A stretch of 64,000 nt of DNA. It comes from Metridium senile (Eukaryota; Cnidaria; Anthozoa; Actiniaria; Metridiidae). Where the stretch lies: NCBI GenBank assembly GCA_949775045.1, contig OX459097.1, forward strand, positions 18,390,210 through 18,454,209. The letters are read 5' to 3'. Position numbers and translations under genes: made by a program. The notes beneath the pieces were generated by a model. That model made no database searches and was not told where the DNA came from. It saw only the letters and a list, made by a program, of their open reading frames with translations. Positions 9,357-20,542 of the stretch are shown in pieces. Each line of letters begins with the position of its first letter. The stretch's first letter is position 1.

Positions 9357-10326
9357 TCAATTTGGATATAAATTTTTGTTGTTCCAAATGTGTTGATTTT
9401 CTTTAATATCATCGGTTGATTTTTCGGTTAAATCGATCCAACTTATCAAGCTTTCTCTGTATATTTGGGGTAAATTTTCAGGTATTCTTTTTTTATCAAA
9501 ATTGTCTCTTATATTTTGACAGCCACCTATATGCTTCAAGTATAATGATGGTAACAGACTTGATAATGCATCTGGATATAAAATTAAACTTATAAATCTT
9601 TTAACTCTTAATGCCTGTAAAAAGCTACCAAAATCCATCATTTTTAGACCTCCTTCTTCATAATCTCCTATTAAAGTTTCATACTTTACTTTAGGTTTTT
9701 TACCATTCCATATAAAATCTTTTAATTTGCTTTCAATCGATTTTATAAATTCCTTGGAAGGACACAAATGCGAACAAACATAATAGAGTTTTGGTAGTGC
9801 TAATGCCTTCAGAATTTGAATTTTGCCAATTATTGTAAGATTTCTAGTTTTCCATATGTCCAAAGTTGAAACGAAGTTTGTATAAATACGTTGAAAATTA
9901 TATTTTGTATTGAACTTTGTATCATATGTAAAATATAAACCTAAAATTGTTATTCCTTCTTTGAAAATATCTATTACTTTAATACCTAATTGTCGAAGGG
10001 CTTTTGTATTATTAGAATTATTTTCATTTCCTATCCACCCTACCTCAGATTTTTTCACATTTAATTTCAACGACGAGAAATTACTAAATGTTTTTAATTC
10101 TTTGAGCACATGTTTTAATGATTCTACATTTTTTAAGAAAAACGTTGAGTCATCAGCAAAAAGGACAAACTTAATTTCTTTATCCATTTCATTGAAACCT
10201 TTTACATTTTTACTTTTCCGTATCATTGTAGCCAATATTTCAATTATCAAAATAAATATGTAGGGAGAAATGGGATCTCCTTGTTTAGTACCTCTTTTAA
10301 CTTCAAAAAAATCTGTAACTTCCCCA
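9357..10326 (-). pseudogene. LINE reverse transcriptase C-terminal half
   Basis: Continues the RT after the frameshift: FEVKRGTKQGDPISPY and then FADDSTFF, the YxDD-equivalent active site, with LKLNVKKSEVGWIG. The thumb and linker follow. The frame is lost again near 9350. Confidence 0.85.
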
Positions 10327-11928
10327 TTATTTATGAATGATACAACTTTGATTATCTCCTAACAAAAGTTTAATCCATTTAATAAATTTTTCACCAAAGC
10401 CATATTTACGCAGTGTCGCACTTATGAAGTTATGTTCAATTGTATCGAAAGCTTTTTCAAAATCAGCTGCGAATAGTAGGTATTCCATATTTTTTTGCTT
10501 TACATATTCCATTATGTCTCTTATGATTGTAATTGGATCATTAATGTTCCTGCCATGGATAAATGCATATTGTTCTTGACTTATTAGATATGGTAAGACA
10601 TTTTTCAATCTATTACTTAGAACTCGACTACAAATTTTTATATCGACATTTATTAGACTGATTGGTCTCCACGATTCTATTTTTCTATTATCTTTCTTTG
10701 GTTTTTCTAGCAATGTTATAACAATTTGTTTTTGGGAATTTGTTAGCCCACCTACTTGGAAATTTTTATTTAGACATAAAACTAGATCATTTTTAATTAC
10801 TTCCCAAAATTTCATGTAAAATTCTTTGGTAAGACCGTCATTGCCTGGAGTTTTTGAATTCCGCATTTGTTTTAACGAATCTAAACATTCTTCTTCAGTA
10901 ATATCTCTATCACATATTCTTTTGTCTGTTTCCACTACTTTGGGAAGGTCATATTCTGAAAGAAAATGGGTACAATCCTCTTCTGATTTGAGAGATTTTT
11001 TCTCAAACTGAGTTTCAAAATGATGTTGAATTATTTTGAGTATTACCTCCGGATTCGTTATCTCGTTTTCGTTCGTATCTATAAGTTTTTTAAGATGAGT
11101 TTTTGATTTATTTCGTTTCTCTAAGGAAAGAAAAAACTTACTGTTTTTTTCACCGTCTTGATACAATTTGACCTTTGATCTAAGAATGGCACCTTCCACT
11201 ATATAATTACTTCTTTCTTCTAACTTTTTTCTTAAAGTATCGTGTGTAAGTAAGTCGTCCTCGTTTTCTTCCCAACCGTTTTTACTTTCTATATTTTTAA
11301 TTTTTTCCTCTATTTCTTGATAAACCGATTTTTGTTTCTTCGCTAATTCTTTTGAAAAATGTATTGAATATTTGCGTATTTCATATTTAATATATTCCCA
11401 AATCAATCTAGGATCGTCGATGCCTTCATCTTCAAGATTTGATTTAATACTATGTATCTTTTCTTTTATGCCTTCTATATAAGCTTTTCGTTCTAATAGA
11501 GAGTTGTTGAGCTTCCAGAAGGAGGGCCCTCTGTGCTCAGTTTGAAATGTTTGTATTTTCAGCGTAATGGTCGAATGGTCCGTGGAAGGAGTAGGAATAA
11601 TATCACTAGTTACTGTAAAGGGCTGAAGCTCGTTTGAGATAAAAAAATAGTCTAGTCTACGAAATAAAGGTTGTTTTTTCTTATTTATTGTATATTGACC
11701 TCTCCATGTATATTTCTTAAGGTCTGGATTACGAATTCTCCATATATCACATAAATCTAGTTCAGACATAATATTTTCAATCTTCTCGATGGAATTCACT
11801 TTAAGTACAGGGTAACCTCCTGAAGTTTCTAGATGTAAATCGAAATAAAAATTTAAATCCCCGCCCCATACTATAAAAGTGTCTATTGGGCAATTAATAG
11901 TATTAACATTTTCTAGTAATTCTTTCAT
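10327..11928 (-). pseudogene. LINE endonuclease C-terminus and N-terminal half of RT
   Basis: A 533-codon stretch. It shows the endonuclease motifs WGGDLNFYF and STDHSTI, a Lys-rich linker, and reverse transcriptase with NSKTPGNDGLTKEFY, SWRPISLINVDIK and the catalytic-Asp motif FAADFEKAFDTIEH. It is cut by a frameshift just after CIIHK. The frame is open further upstream of the first ATG used here, to about 12060. Confidence 0.85.
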
Positions 11929-12090
11929 AAACGATATTTGTTGATTTTCAAAATTTGGAAAGTAAGTGTTGATTACTAAAAAGTATGACCCTTGCAGTTC
12001 GACTAATAAAATTATAAATCTTCCATTTTCATCGATCTTTTTTTCAATAATTTTATAGTTTAATTTTCTCCTATCAAAATTGCTGTTCCT

Positions 12091-12282
12091 TTACTTTTTT
12101 GAGGTCCCGTGGGACATAATTAACTGTCCTCTTGTTCTTTTGATCCATTCATCCGCAACGTCCATTGTACTATGAGTTTCTTGAATCAAAGTTATGCTAT
12201 TATCACCATTATGCTTTGAAAACCAATGAAATATTTTTCTATTCTTTTTGTAATCTCTCATGCCTCGAACATTTAGTGACAA
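12091..12282 (-). pseudogene. LINE endonuclease N-terminus
   Basis: Encodes the start of an apurinic-like endonuclease: SLNVRGMRDYKKNRKIFHWF and the catalytic-region LIQETHST. It is separated from the rest of the ORF by two small frameshifts between about 12060 and 12110 (an A-run on the coding strand). The next frame continues with GRFIILLVELQGSYFLVINT. Confidence 0.8.
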
Positions 12283-12284
12283 GA

Positions 12285-12591
12285 AGTTATTCAAATTGGT
12301 AACCGTATTTCAATTCAATGTACATGCATGAGACGCTAGTCAGTCTAGAACAATAGTTATTCAAATTGGTCACCATATTTCAATTCAATGTACATGTGTG
12401 AGAGGCTAGTCAGTCTAAATCAATAGTTATTCAAATTGGTCAACATATTTCAATTCAATGTACATGTGTGAGAGGCTAGTCAGTCTAGAACAATAGTTAT
12501 TCAGTCTAGAACAATAGTTATTCAAATTGGTAACTATATTTCAATTCAATGTACATGCATGAGACGCTAGTCAGTCTAGAACAATAGTTAT
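12285..12591. repeat. 70-bp satellite, block 2
   Basis: About four units continuing from block 1. A partial unit is duplicated near 12490-12510. The block is interrupted at 12592 by a short retroelement tail. Confidence 0.85.
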
Positions 12592-12771
12592 CCGATCTTG
12601 TGAAACTTTGAACATTTTCAAACGTAAATAAATTTAAAACTTATGTTTTTGAAAATACTTACCTTTGCTAATAACTGTAATTTTATTAATTTTGAGTGTA
12701 CATTGAATTGTAAAGCACCTAGGACAGGATTGGATAGGCGCTATATAAATGTTTGTTATTATTATTATTAT
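12592..12771 (+). mobile_element. SINE-like or LINE 3' tail with (ATT)n
   Basis: A 180-bp insertion within the satellite. It contains the motif GGATAGGCGCTATATAAATG followed by (TTA)n, the 3'-end signature shared by CR1/L2-type LINEs and the SINEs they mobilise. The satellite resumes immediately after it. It has no coding capacity. Confidence 0.65.
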
Positions 12772-13453
12772 TATTCAAATTGGTCACCATATTTCAATTC
12801 AATGTACATGCATGAGAGGCTAGTCAGTCTAGAACAATAGTTATTCAAATTGGTCACCTTTTTTCAATTCAATGTACATGTATGAGAGACTAATCAGTCT
12901 AGATCAATAGTTATCTAAATTGGTCACCGTATTTCAATTCAATGTACATGTATGAGAGGCTAGTCAGTCTAGAACAATTAGTTATTCAAATTGGTCACCA
13001 TATTTCAATTCATTGTACATGTATGGGAGGCTAGTCAGTCTAGAACAATTAGTTATTCAAATAGGTCACCGTATTTCAATTCATAACTGTACATGTATGA
13101 GAGGCTATTCAGTCTAGAACAATATTTATTTAAATTGGTCACCATATTTCAATTCAGTGTACTTATATGAGTGACTAGTCTGTCAAGAACAATAGTTATT
13201 CAAATTGGTCACCGTATTTCAATTCATATTGTACATGTATGAGAGGCTAGTCAATCTAGAACAATATTTATTCACATTGGTCACCATATTTCAATTCAAA
13301 TCAATATACATGTATGAGAGGCTAGTCAGTCTAGATCAATAGTTATCTAAATTGGTCACCATATTTCAATTCAATGTACATTAATGAGAGACTAGTCAGT
13401 CTAGAAAAATAGTTATTCAAATTGGTCACCGTATTTCAATTCATTGTACATGT
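12772..13453. repeat. 70-bp satellite, block 3
   Basis: About ten units, more diverged than block 4, with small indels (for example CATATTGTAC in place of CATTGTAC). It ends at a non-satellite spacer that resembles 7352-7412. Confidence 0.85.
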
Positions 13454-13949
13454 TGTAGATTACAGTGATAAGGATTTGAAACTACATCTAATACACATTA
13501 AATATTGGATGCACTGTAATTGTTTTTGCATTCAAACCTACAGTCCACACTCAGAAACCTGTAAATGATGTCAGTATTTCTTCTCTTGTTATTGACGTGC
13601 AACATATTTTGGTTGTACATGTTTGTGTTATATGACTATAACAAGTTGTGGCAGTGGTAGTTGAATGATCAAACAAACATTTCTTGCAAAACATTCAATA
13701 CATTATTATGCTCATATTACAAAGATCGTTTGCAGTCATCAGACCTTTTCACCCTCAATGTCATCTAATAATTTTTTTTTACAATTTGACTATAGCTCGT
13801 GACAATCTGAGCAATGTACACATTACATTATCAACCAATTGAAGCTATAATTAAAACACTTTAAGATTCCATGGCTGTGGTAGAATTGAAAAGAACATAT
13901 AGCACACTATCAAAGCTGAGGGTGTTTGATTCAAAGTGTCATCATTTAT
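13454..13949. other. Spacer between satellite blocks
   Basis: Non-coding. Its first 55 bp match the start of the intron near 7352-7412 (TTTGAAACTACATCTAAT is shared), evidence of a segmental duplication. The rest is unique AT-rich sequence. Confidence 0.5.
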
Positions 13950-14900
13950 GAGAAGCTTGTCAGTCTAGAACAATAACTATTCAAATTGGTCACCATATTT
14001 CAATTCAATATACATATATGAGAGACTAGTCAGTCTAGGACAATAGTTATTCAAATTGGTCACCGCATTTCAATTCAATGTACATGTATGGGAGGCTAGT
14101 CAGTCTAGAACAATAGTTATTCAAATTGGTCACCATATTTCAATTCAATGTACATGTATGAGAAGCTAGTCAGTCTAGAACAATTAATTATTCAAATTGG
14201 TCAACATATTTCAATTCCATGTACATGTATGAGAGGCTAGTCAGTCTAGAACAATAGTTCAAATTGGTCACCGTATTTCAATTCAATATACATGTATGGG
14301 ATGCTAGTCAGTCTAGAACAATAGTTATTCAAATTGGTCACCATATTTCAATTCATATTGTACATGAATGAGAGGCTAGTCAGTCTAGAACAATAATTAT
14401 TCAAATTGGTCACCATATTTCAATTCAATGTACATGTATGAGAGGCTAGTCAGTCTAGAACAATAGTTATTCAAATTGGTCACCGCATTTCAAATCAATG
14501 TACATGTATGGGAGGCTAGTCAGTCTAGAACAATAGTTATTCAAATTGGTCACCGTATTTCAATTCAATGTACATGTATGAGAGGCTAGTCAGTCTAGAA
14601 CAATAATTATTCAAATTGGTCACCATATTTCAATTCAATGTACATGTATGAGAGGCTAGTCAGTCTAGAACAATAGTTATTCAAATTGGTCACCGCATTT
14701 CAAATCAATGTACATGTATGGGAGGCTAGTCAGTCTAGAACAATAGTTATTCAAATTGGTCACCGCATTTCAATTCAATGTACATGTATGAGAGGCTAGT
14801 CAGTCTAGAACAATAGTTATTCAAATTGGTCACCATATTTCAATTCATATTGTACATGAATGAGAGGCTAGTCAGTCTAGAACAATAGTTATTCGAATTG
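13950..14900. repeat. 70-bp satellite, block 4
   Basis: About thirteen well-conserved units, with local two- and three-unit higher-order periodicity (units with CCGCATTT alternate with CCATATTT and CCGTATTT forms). The last unit grades into GAATTGGTAACCATATTTTG, also found at about 7600, suggesting that the satellite grew from a local sequence. Confidence 0.9.
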
Positions 14901-14963
14901 GTAACCATATTTTGATTTTAAATTTGCAATTTTGATCCTATAATTTTGATCCTATATCTGATA

Positions 14964-15062
14964 GCCTGCGTAAGCAGACCCTGATTAGCGCTCGAAACGT
15001 CTCCCGCTAACAATGGAGACAGGAGATGTTTTGAGCGCTAATAAGGGTCTGCTTACGCAGGC
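14964..15062. repeat. Palindromic MITE, copy 2
   Basis: A 99-bp near-perfect hairpin: GCCTGCGTAAGCAGACCCTG at the left and its reverse complement CAGGC-ended arm at the right. It shares its left flank with copy 1 (7678-7760), so both descend from one insertion. Confidence 0.7.
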
Positions 15063-15566
15063 AATATATTTGTTAAAAGGCCCATTTGCACAGGGATAGC
15101 TTGAATTGGAGTAAATCAAAATGTGTTTTCTATTGTTAAGTGATAGCATTTTTATGCTTTGTGAATATTTGTACAACAAAGGAGGCCCATCCTGTGTAAA
15201 TTTGCCTATTGTAAAATAGTACAGAGCTGCTTCATGTATATATAACTTAAATTGGAACTGGAGTATTTTACGCTAAATTTACAGCGAGTGCCTCTCAAAC
15301 CATGAACACAGTTTTATTCTTGTTTTCGTTTAACCCACATCCCGAGTGAATAGATTAAAAGTAAAATTTATTGTGATAACTTAATGTATCTGAGCTAACT
15401 TCTTGATTTTGTAAGAGGTTTTGAAGCAATAGAAGGTTCAGAATTAAATAATAACATGAAAAAAGTCATTAGATGTGGGTTCAAAAAACTGCCAAAAAAC
15501 TCAAAGTGTTCATGGTTCGAGTATCCGCACTGTAACATGTATTTATTCTTGGTTATGAATTTCTAG

Positions 15567-15728
15567 GTTGATGTTGAAGCCCCAGACCTGGCTGTGTTCC
15601 CCAAGATAAGAAATGCTATCTACAAGGAGTGTATACTCAAAGAGGGTCAAGCGCTTTACATTCCTACTGGATACTGGCATTATATTAGATCATTGTCTAT
15701 TAGCTTCTCTGTGAGCTTTTGGTGGTGA
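15567..15728 (+). CDS. KDM8: KDM8/JMJD5-like JmjC hydroxylase, last coding exon
   Basis: Encodes residues 430-482 and the TGA stop. It begins VDVEAPDLAVFPKI right after the splice acceptor, and continues ALYIPTGYWHYIRSLSISFSVSFWW, the conserved C-terminal end of the JmjC cupin. H467 in YWHYIRS is the third iron ligand, so the H-x-D...H triad is split across the 8.3-kb intron. Human KDM8 also ends in a Trp-rich SVSFWW-type stretch, which supports a complete protein. Confidence 0.93.
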   Translation, partial: VDVEAPDLAVFPKIRNAIYKECILKEGQALYIPTGYWHYIRSLSISFSVSFWW

Positions 15729-15739
15729 TGATGATAATA

Positions 15740-15870
15740 ATGATGACAATGTTTATTGTAATAATAATACATTATATTAGATCATTGCCTGTTAGTTTCT
15801 CTGTGAGCTTTTGGTGGTGATAATGATGACATTAACGATGGCAATATACACTTAATGACTGGTCCCGAGG
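15740..15870 (+). pseudogene. Tandem copy of the KDM8 last-exon end
   Basis: Only 41 nt after the KDM8 stop, the end of the exon is repeated: CATTATATTAGATCATTGCC to GGTGGTGA (15770-15820). It still reads HYIRSLPVSFSVSFWW-stop with synonymous and conservative changes. Flanking AATGATGACAATGTTTATTG-type sequence is repeated too. A third copy lies at 29695-29832. It is probably untranslated 3' UTR sequence. Confidence 0.75.
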
Positions 15871-15876
15871 GAAACA

Positions 15877-16330
15877 GATCTTACTAAGGTGTTCGACGTA
15901 ATCAGCCATTCTAAGTTACTTACTAAACTACCTCAGTATGGAATAAATGGAAAAGAACTGAAATGGTTTGAGGACTACCTTTTCAGTCAGAGAGCTAGTG
16001 TTATGTTTAATAACACTAGCTCTGAAACACTTTATCTTTATTCTCTGTCTCGATATCATAATCACGTGATCACTAATTTACATAGTAGTGTAACAGGACA
16101 CTATACCGCAGGGAACAATATTAGGACCACTGTTGTTCTTAATTTTCTTCAATGACATCACTGACTCCATAGTAAATTCAAAAATCATCAAGTATGCAGA
16201 CGCACTGTCATTTACGTTGCCGACAAGGATATCGATGAAATTAATAGGAAACTCTCTGACGACATGAAGTTCATTGGTGAATGGCTTGACGAAAATGACC
16301 TGATCCTAAATCTAACAAGACGCATCACTG
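15877..16330 (+). pseudogene. LINE reverse transcriptase remnant
   Basis: Three frames together give RT motifs: KVFDVISHSKLLTKLPQYGI, then PQGTILGPLLFLIFFNDI, then KYADA in place of YADD, and FIGEWLDENDLILNL. An insertion separates the first two. The active-site change and frame breaks show a dead CR1/jockey-type copy. The C-terminal fragment at 17435-17617, same strand, may be the rest of it. Confidence 0.75.
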
Positions 16331-16471
16331 CGTAAGCTCGGGATTCTCTTTGATGTGCAAAATAAGTTTAATGTCTACACCTAATATTAAATACGATCGA
16401 AATAAACCAATTAGGTTGTTTGTAAGCAAAGACAATACTGTAATTAGTTCTAAACCTAACCATGAAAAATA

Positions 16472-16616
16472 GAGTGAAGTCATTTAACCCGTGAAATAGA
16501 TATTAGACTAATACCTTAGCAGTCTCTAATTCTATTGTTATTTTTTTTTGTGTGTGTCTATTTGACTATTACACTTTTTTTGCAATTTCTTTTTCACGGG
16601 TTGAATGCCTTCACTC
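16472..16616. mobile_element. TA-flanked MITE (Tc1/mariner-like)
   Basis: A 145-bp element with about 24-bp termini (GAGTGAAGTCATTTAACCCG, mirrored at the right end with few mismatches), flanked by TA at 16470-16471 and 16617-16618. It is non-coding. TA duplication plus inverted termini is the mariner pattern. Confidence 0.7.
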
Positions 16617-16809
16617 TAATATGTTTCCTTTTAGGTAAGCATACTGATACACATATATGATTGAACGTGTTGTCTTCCCACGCTAATTTGCGTAATCACT
16701 TCCATGTCTACAATCGACAATAAACTCGTCATAATAAAATATTCGATAATATGCGCTTTCGTAACTTGGCTAAACTCGGCGAAAACTTACTTCTGTCAAA
16801 CTTATTATA

Positions 16810-17008
16810 CATGGGCGGATACAGGGGGGGGGGGGGGGGGTGGACTGGGTGGATTTCCACCCCCACTTGAATTGATTCTAATCAAAATATAAAAATAAAT
16901 ATAAATCAAAAATTCCGTAATGTTCACAATGAACTGAATTATCGTTATTTACATAAAGCGTAATGACCTTGGTTGATTGAAATGTTTTTCCACTTTTTTC
17001 CGCCCCTG
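16810..17008. mobile_element. hAT-like MITE with a 17-G run
   Basis: A 199-bp insertion with termini CATGGGCGGA and, inverted, CAGGGGCGGA. The flanks share ATTATA. The uninterrupted sequence is visible nearby: a second copy of the flanking segment at 17189-17260 lacks the insert. A run of 17 G lies at 16824-16840. Confidence 0.6.
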
Positions 17009-17434
17009 ATTATATCACTATTACATTATTTGGAGGTTTATTATTATTATTGGAGTGTTTAGGTTAAATCATACACAGAATAACGTGTTTTATTACGTGA
17101 TTTGAATCGAAGTACTGTTGTGTTTCGGTCCGGCGGGGTTCTTAATTAAAGCGCTTTCAAAAGTGATCGCTTCTCGGCAATATATTCGGCGAAAAGTTAC
17201 ATTTGTCAAACTTATTATCACACTAATACATTAGTTAATGGTTTATTGTCATTATTGGAGTGTGTTTGAATTAGTAAACACCGAATTACCGTAATAAATC
17301 AGTTTATTTTTGTATATTTGTGTGCATAAGTGACATTGACCATACTGCGCGTGCGTGGCATTTTGGCATTGAAGATGAAAAATAAAGCCGAAACCTAGAC
17401 TCGATCCATTTGAAAATTCGGCTTCACTATCCAA
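17009..17434. other. Duplicated spacer
   Basis: Contains a second copy (from about 17189) of the segment that hosts the MITE at 16810, sharing GTCAAACTTATTAT and TTATTGGAGTGT. No gene is visible. Confidence 0.45.
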
Positions 17435-17617
17435 CAACATACACAGAACACAAGAAATAACTCTCTTAGTTTAAAACTTCGCAGTATAAAGACGGAGTAT
17501 GCTCGCAAAGGATTTTACTTCATGGCTGCTCAGATCTACAATGGACTTCCATTAGAAATAAGAAAGACTAACAATTTTAAAGATTTTGAAAAACTTTTAA
17601 ATGAACATTATAAATGA
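17435..17617 (+). pseudogene. LINE C-terminal fragment
   Basis: An open frame ending at the TGA at 17615-17617 reads NNSLSLKLRSIKTEYARKGF, then FMAAQIYNGLPLEIRK and DFEKLLNEHYK. This is the typical end of CR1/jockey-type ORF2 (a Y-A...F...A...WN-LP block). An AT-rich 3' UTR and a (TTA/TTC)n tail follow to about 17815. Confidence 0.75.
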
Positions 17618-18006
17618 ATATTATTGAATACTACAAAAGAACACTATTAATCTTTAGATTGATGATTGATAGATATTTTAATTATATTTCTATTATATTT
17701 TAATTTTTTATATATTTTTATATTTCCTAGTTTTTGCAATGTTTATATCTTATAGATGTATTCTAACTTAGTTTTTATTCTTATTATTCTTATTCTTATT
17801 ATTATTATTATTAAGTAATTGACCGTCCAAACGTACTTAGCTGTTCAAACTTAGCTGCTTAGATCTTTTTGTGTCTCTATCGGTCACCATTTTACTTATT
17901 TCTTCTGTTGTAAGGTTTGAAAATCTCTTTTTTCGTCGGAGGCTCCATTTTGAAAACAACAATTCAAAGTCAAGAAAACTGAGAAAACTGTACGAATACA
18001 CGTACA

Positions 18007-18327
18007 CTAGAAACTGATCATATCTGCGGTGGCAACTTTGGCTCGCTTTAGTTGTATGAGATAGTACAGGCGTTTCGATGTTTTTTTAATTACGAAGTCA
18101 ATGTGACTGTTCCATTTCAGGTCATTAGAGATGATTATACCCAGGATTTTCGCCTGTCGAACAAGATCGAGTTCACTATTGTTAATTACCAGTGGGTCGC
18201 AGTACGGTTTGACTTTGGAAAAGTCGACACGCATTTCTTTACATTTGCTTTCATTTAGAGTAAAATTGAGTTCCTTTGATTGCTTTTGAATGCTGTCAAT
18301 GGCCGGCTGGATCTTGTTTACAGTTCT
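18007..18327 (-). pseudogene. Old LINE, segment 3 (post-RT region)
   Basis: Minus-strand frame reading KELNFTLNESKCKEMRVDFS, then LVRQAKILGIIISNDLKWNSHI and KRLYYLIQLKRAKV, the region after the YxDD box of CR1/L2-type ORF2. It is the 3' continuation of the pieces at 20543-20690 and 24430-26050. The TTAA-flanked element at 18332-20538 separates it from segment 2. Confidence 0.75.
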
Positions 18328-18331
18328 TTAA

Positions 18332-20538
18332 AGTGTATATGAACTCTCGCGGTTTTTTGGCGATTTAAGAAGTTGATATATAGCTAAGTCATGAAATGCA
18401 AAAAAAAAATGGATTTGAACATTTATTCGCGGAGAAATAGCGCTCTAAACTTTAAAATCGACCGCGCCCCTTCGGGTTGGCCGGGAATTGGGCCTTTGAA
18501 GAGACTGGTTCTAGGTCATTGATGACGTAAATTCGGGACCATCTCGCAGCTTGTACAAAGGCTAGTATGCGGACTTTAGTAAACGTATCATCGTTTTACA
18601 GGAGTTTTTTAGCTAGACACTGTGCCAAGCAGATCCGTTCTGGGAGGTTGTTCTAATAGAGTAGAGGACAAGAGAGGCATTCGACTGCATTAATATATTT
18701 GGGCAAAGATCATCCGCTTGCTAAAGCGAGAAGACGTAAAAGCGTCAACTTGGTTTGACAAAGACTCGTTCTGCTACTTTAGCAGTAGTCTTTTCAACGG
18801 CAAACCCCAAAATTATTCCCTGAAATATTTGTTAGTGAATTGAAGAAACATCTGGCTCATCTAATAAGAGTTGAAGTTGGAATTATACCCTGTTCAAGCC
18901 TAGATTTATAGGATGAAGAACCAAAACAAATGTCGAGCAGAAACAACGCGTATACGAATGGTAATGAAGCGTTTCAAACTATGGCAAATGTATCATGGCA
19001 ACTGAAATAGTATAAGTATAACTGAAATCTTTGCTATATTCTACTTTGAAGATATTATATTGAAATATGATTGAACTGTTTATATAACTTCTAAAGAAAG
19101 CCGTTCTATAGTGTCACGAGTCAGATTTTCGCGTACGATAATTACTAATGATCGCCGGGTTGAAAAAACTAGCGAGAGGCCGCCGGTCAAGTTAATCATT
19201 TAACTCTGATACTAATAATACTAGTAATCAAGTTTCAAAATGGATTTAAAGTAGTTTTAGAATAAAGATTTCTAAAACTAGTCATTGAATCATTGAGTGT
19301 AACTTATAAAAACAATTTATGATAACTTATCACAAATTATTATTTTGTTGTTGTTGTTGTATTCTTTATTATGGAGCACTTTTTATGAGTTCAAAATGGC
19401 ATTTTATTATAAAAATATGTTCCACTACAAATGGATAAAACGGGAATTTTATCAGGGGAAATCATTGAAAATTTGAAGCGTTGAAACGGTAGTAGTTGTA
19501 AAACATCACTGTTTGTTTCAAGCAGGATGTTTTGTGTGATTTTTTCACTAACTGTCTTCAGTCAGTCGTTCTGTATTTAGCCGCTGGCGATCGTAATGAC
19601 CAGCGATTTAAACATATGAATATACACGGGATGAAATCCTGGATGTAAAGTCAGATTGACTTCTATTTCATATAGTTTACAGTACAAGTTTGTTTTGGAC
19701 GGACTCGAGGCAACCATCAATTTCAACACACAAAACTCCGCTTTTAAGTTGTTTAACTTCGCAATTATCAGTACTTCAACCCCTAGAAAAAGTGCAAAAA
19801 GAACTCTGAGCATGATTAAAACATTTCGGGGAAACATCGTATACCATCATATAACGATTTATGATTGCAATAAATAAACGTTAACTGTTGTAACTATCAT
19901 CGGTCATCAGGACGGCTCTTTGTACGGCGACTTTTTAGCCTCGAATCGAGATTAAAGCTATTTTGAATGCTCCACGATCTTTTAATTTCTCTTTCTGCGT
20001 AGTAGCAATTTTGCTAACCAATTTCATCGGCTAAAGGCTCATCTGAAGGCTTTAAAAGGCTCAAAACTGTCACTATTTTCTACTCCGCTTTCTTGTACTT
20101 CTAAGACAGACTAAGTAAGAAAGTTCTCAGTCTTCGAAAGTACTTTGTAAACCTTCGCTTTTCTTACTACTGTCCTTTGAATCCAGTATAATTCTTTATC
20201 GGTATCTGATAAAGATATTCTGATTGTCTAGTTTAAACTGATGTCAGGGATGATTCAGTCAACGGTAAATACTGTCGATTTATCGAACTTTTCTTACTCA
20301 AAACAACAGAAGTAACAGAGAAACACTGAGTGGCACTAGCTTGGGTTTCCCGAATTTACGTCACAAGGTTACCAGTCTCCCAATTCCCGGCCAACCTGAA
20401 GGGGCGCGGTCGATTTTAAAGTTTAGGGCGCTATTTCTCCGCGAATAAATGTTCAAATCAAATTTTTTTTTTAGATCATGACTGACCTATATATCAACTT
20501 CTTAAAACGCCAAAAAACCGCGAGAGTTCATATACACT
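18332..20538. mobile_element. 2.2-kb DNA transposon with ~200-bp TIRs, TTAA-flanked
   Basis: Termini AGTGTATATGAACTCTCGCG and its inverse are the ends of about 200-bp terminal inverted repeats (18332-18534 and 20347-20538) that differ at few positions. TTAA flanks both ends (18328-18331 and 20539-20542), the piggyBac target pattern, though the tip is not the usual CCC start. The 1.8-kb interior has only short open frames (for example 19577-19837) and no recognisable transposase, so it is probably non-autonomous. It interrupts the old LINE between its RT active site and the downstream region. Confidence 0.8.
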
Positions 20539-20542
20539 TTAA

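Larger units (their letters stand above)
8006..12284 (-). mobile_element. L1/Tx1-type LINE, 5'-truncated and broken
   Basis: A minus-strand non-LTR retrotransposon inserted into the intronic satellite. Its 3' end is an A-tail, seen as the T-run at 8004-8013, and the satellite unit continues on the other side from 12285. A short AGTT at both junctions may be the target duplication. It begins directly at the endonuclease (FLSLNVRGMRD), so ORF1 and the 5' UTR are missing. At least four frame breaks (about 12090, 12060, 10326 and 9300-9350) show it is dead. Family placement rests on the endonuclease start, the QGDPISPY and FADDS motifs, and the C-terminal CSFC...H...C zinc knuckle. Confidence 0.88.
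7222..15566 (+). other. 8.3-kb KDM8 intron
   Basis: Bounded by GT at 7222-7223 and TTCTAG at 15561-15566, both phase 0, and supported by family-like protein sequence continuing across the join. The intron holds a 70-bp satellite in four blocks, an inserted L1/Tx1-type LINE, a SINE-like tail and two copies of a palindromic MITE. Segments near 7350-7410 and 7600-7760 recur near 13455-13510 and 14895-15062, so part of the intron is itself duplicated. 15063-15566 holds nothing recognisable. Confidence 0.9.

Noticed and set aside
17252..17440. Minus-strand ORF beside the LINE fragment
   Set aside because: It lies in a duplicated non-coding spacer; no similarity recognised.
18332..20538. Transposase gene inside the TTAA element
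   Set aside because: The open frames at 19577-19837 and 19656-19877 overlap on opposite strands and show no DDE motif.
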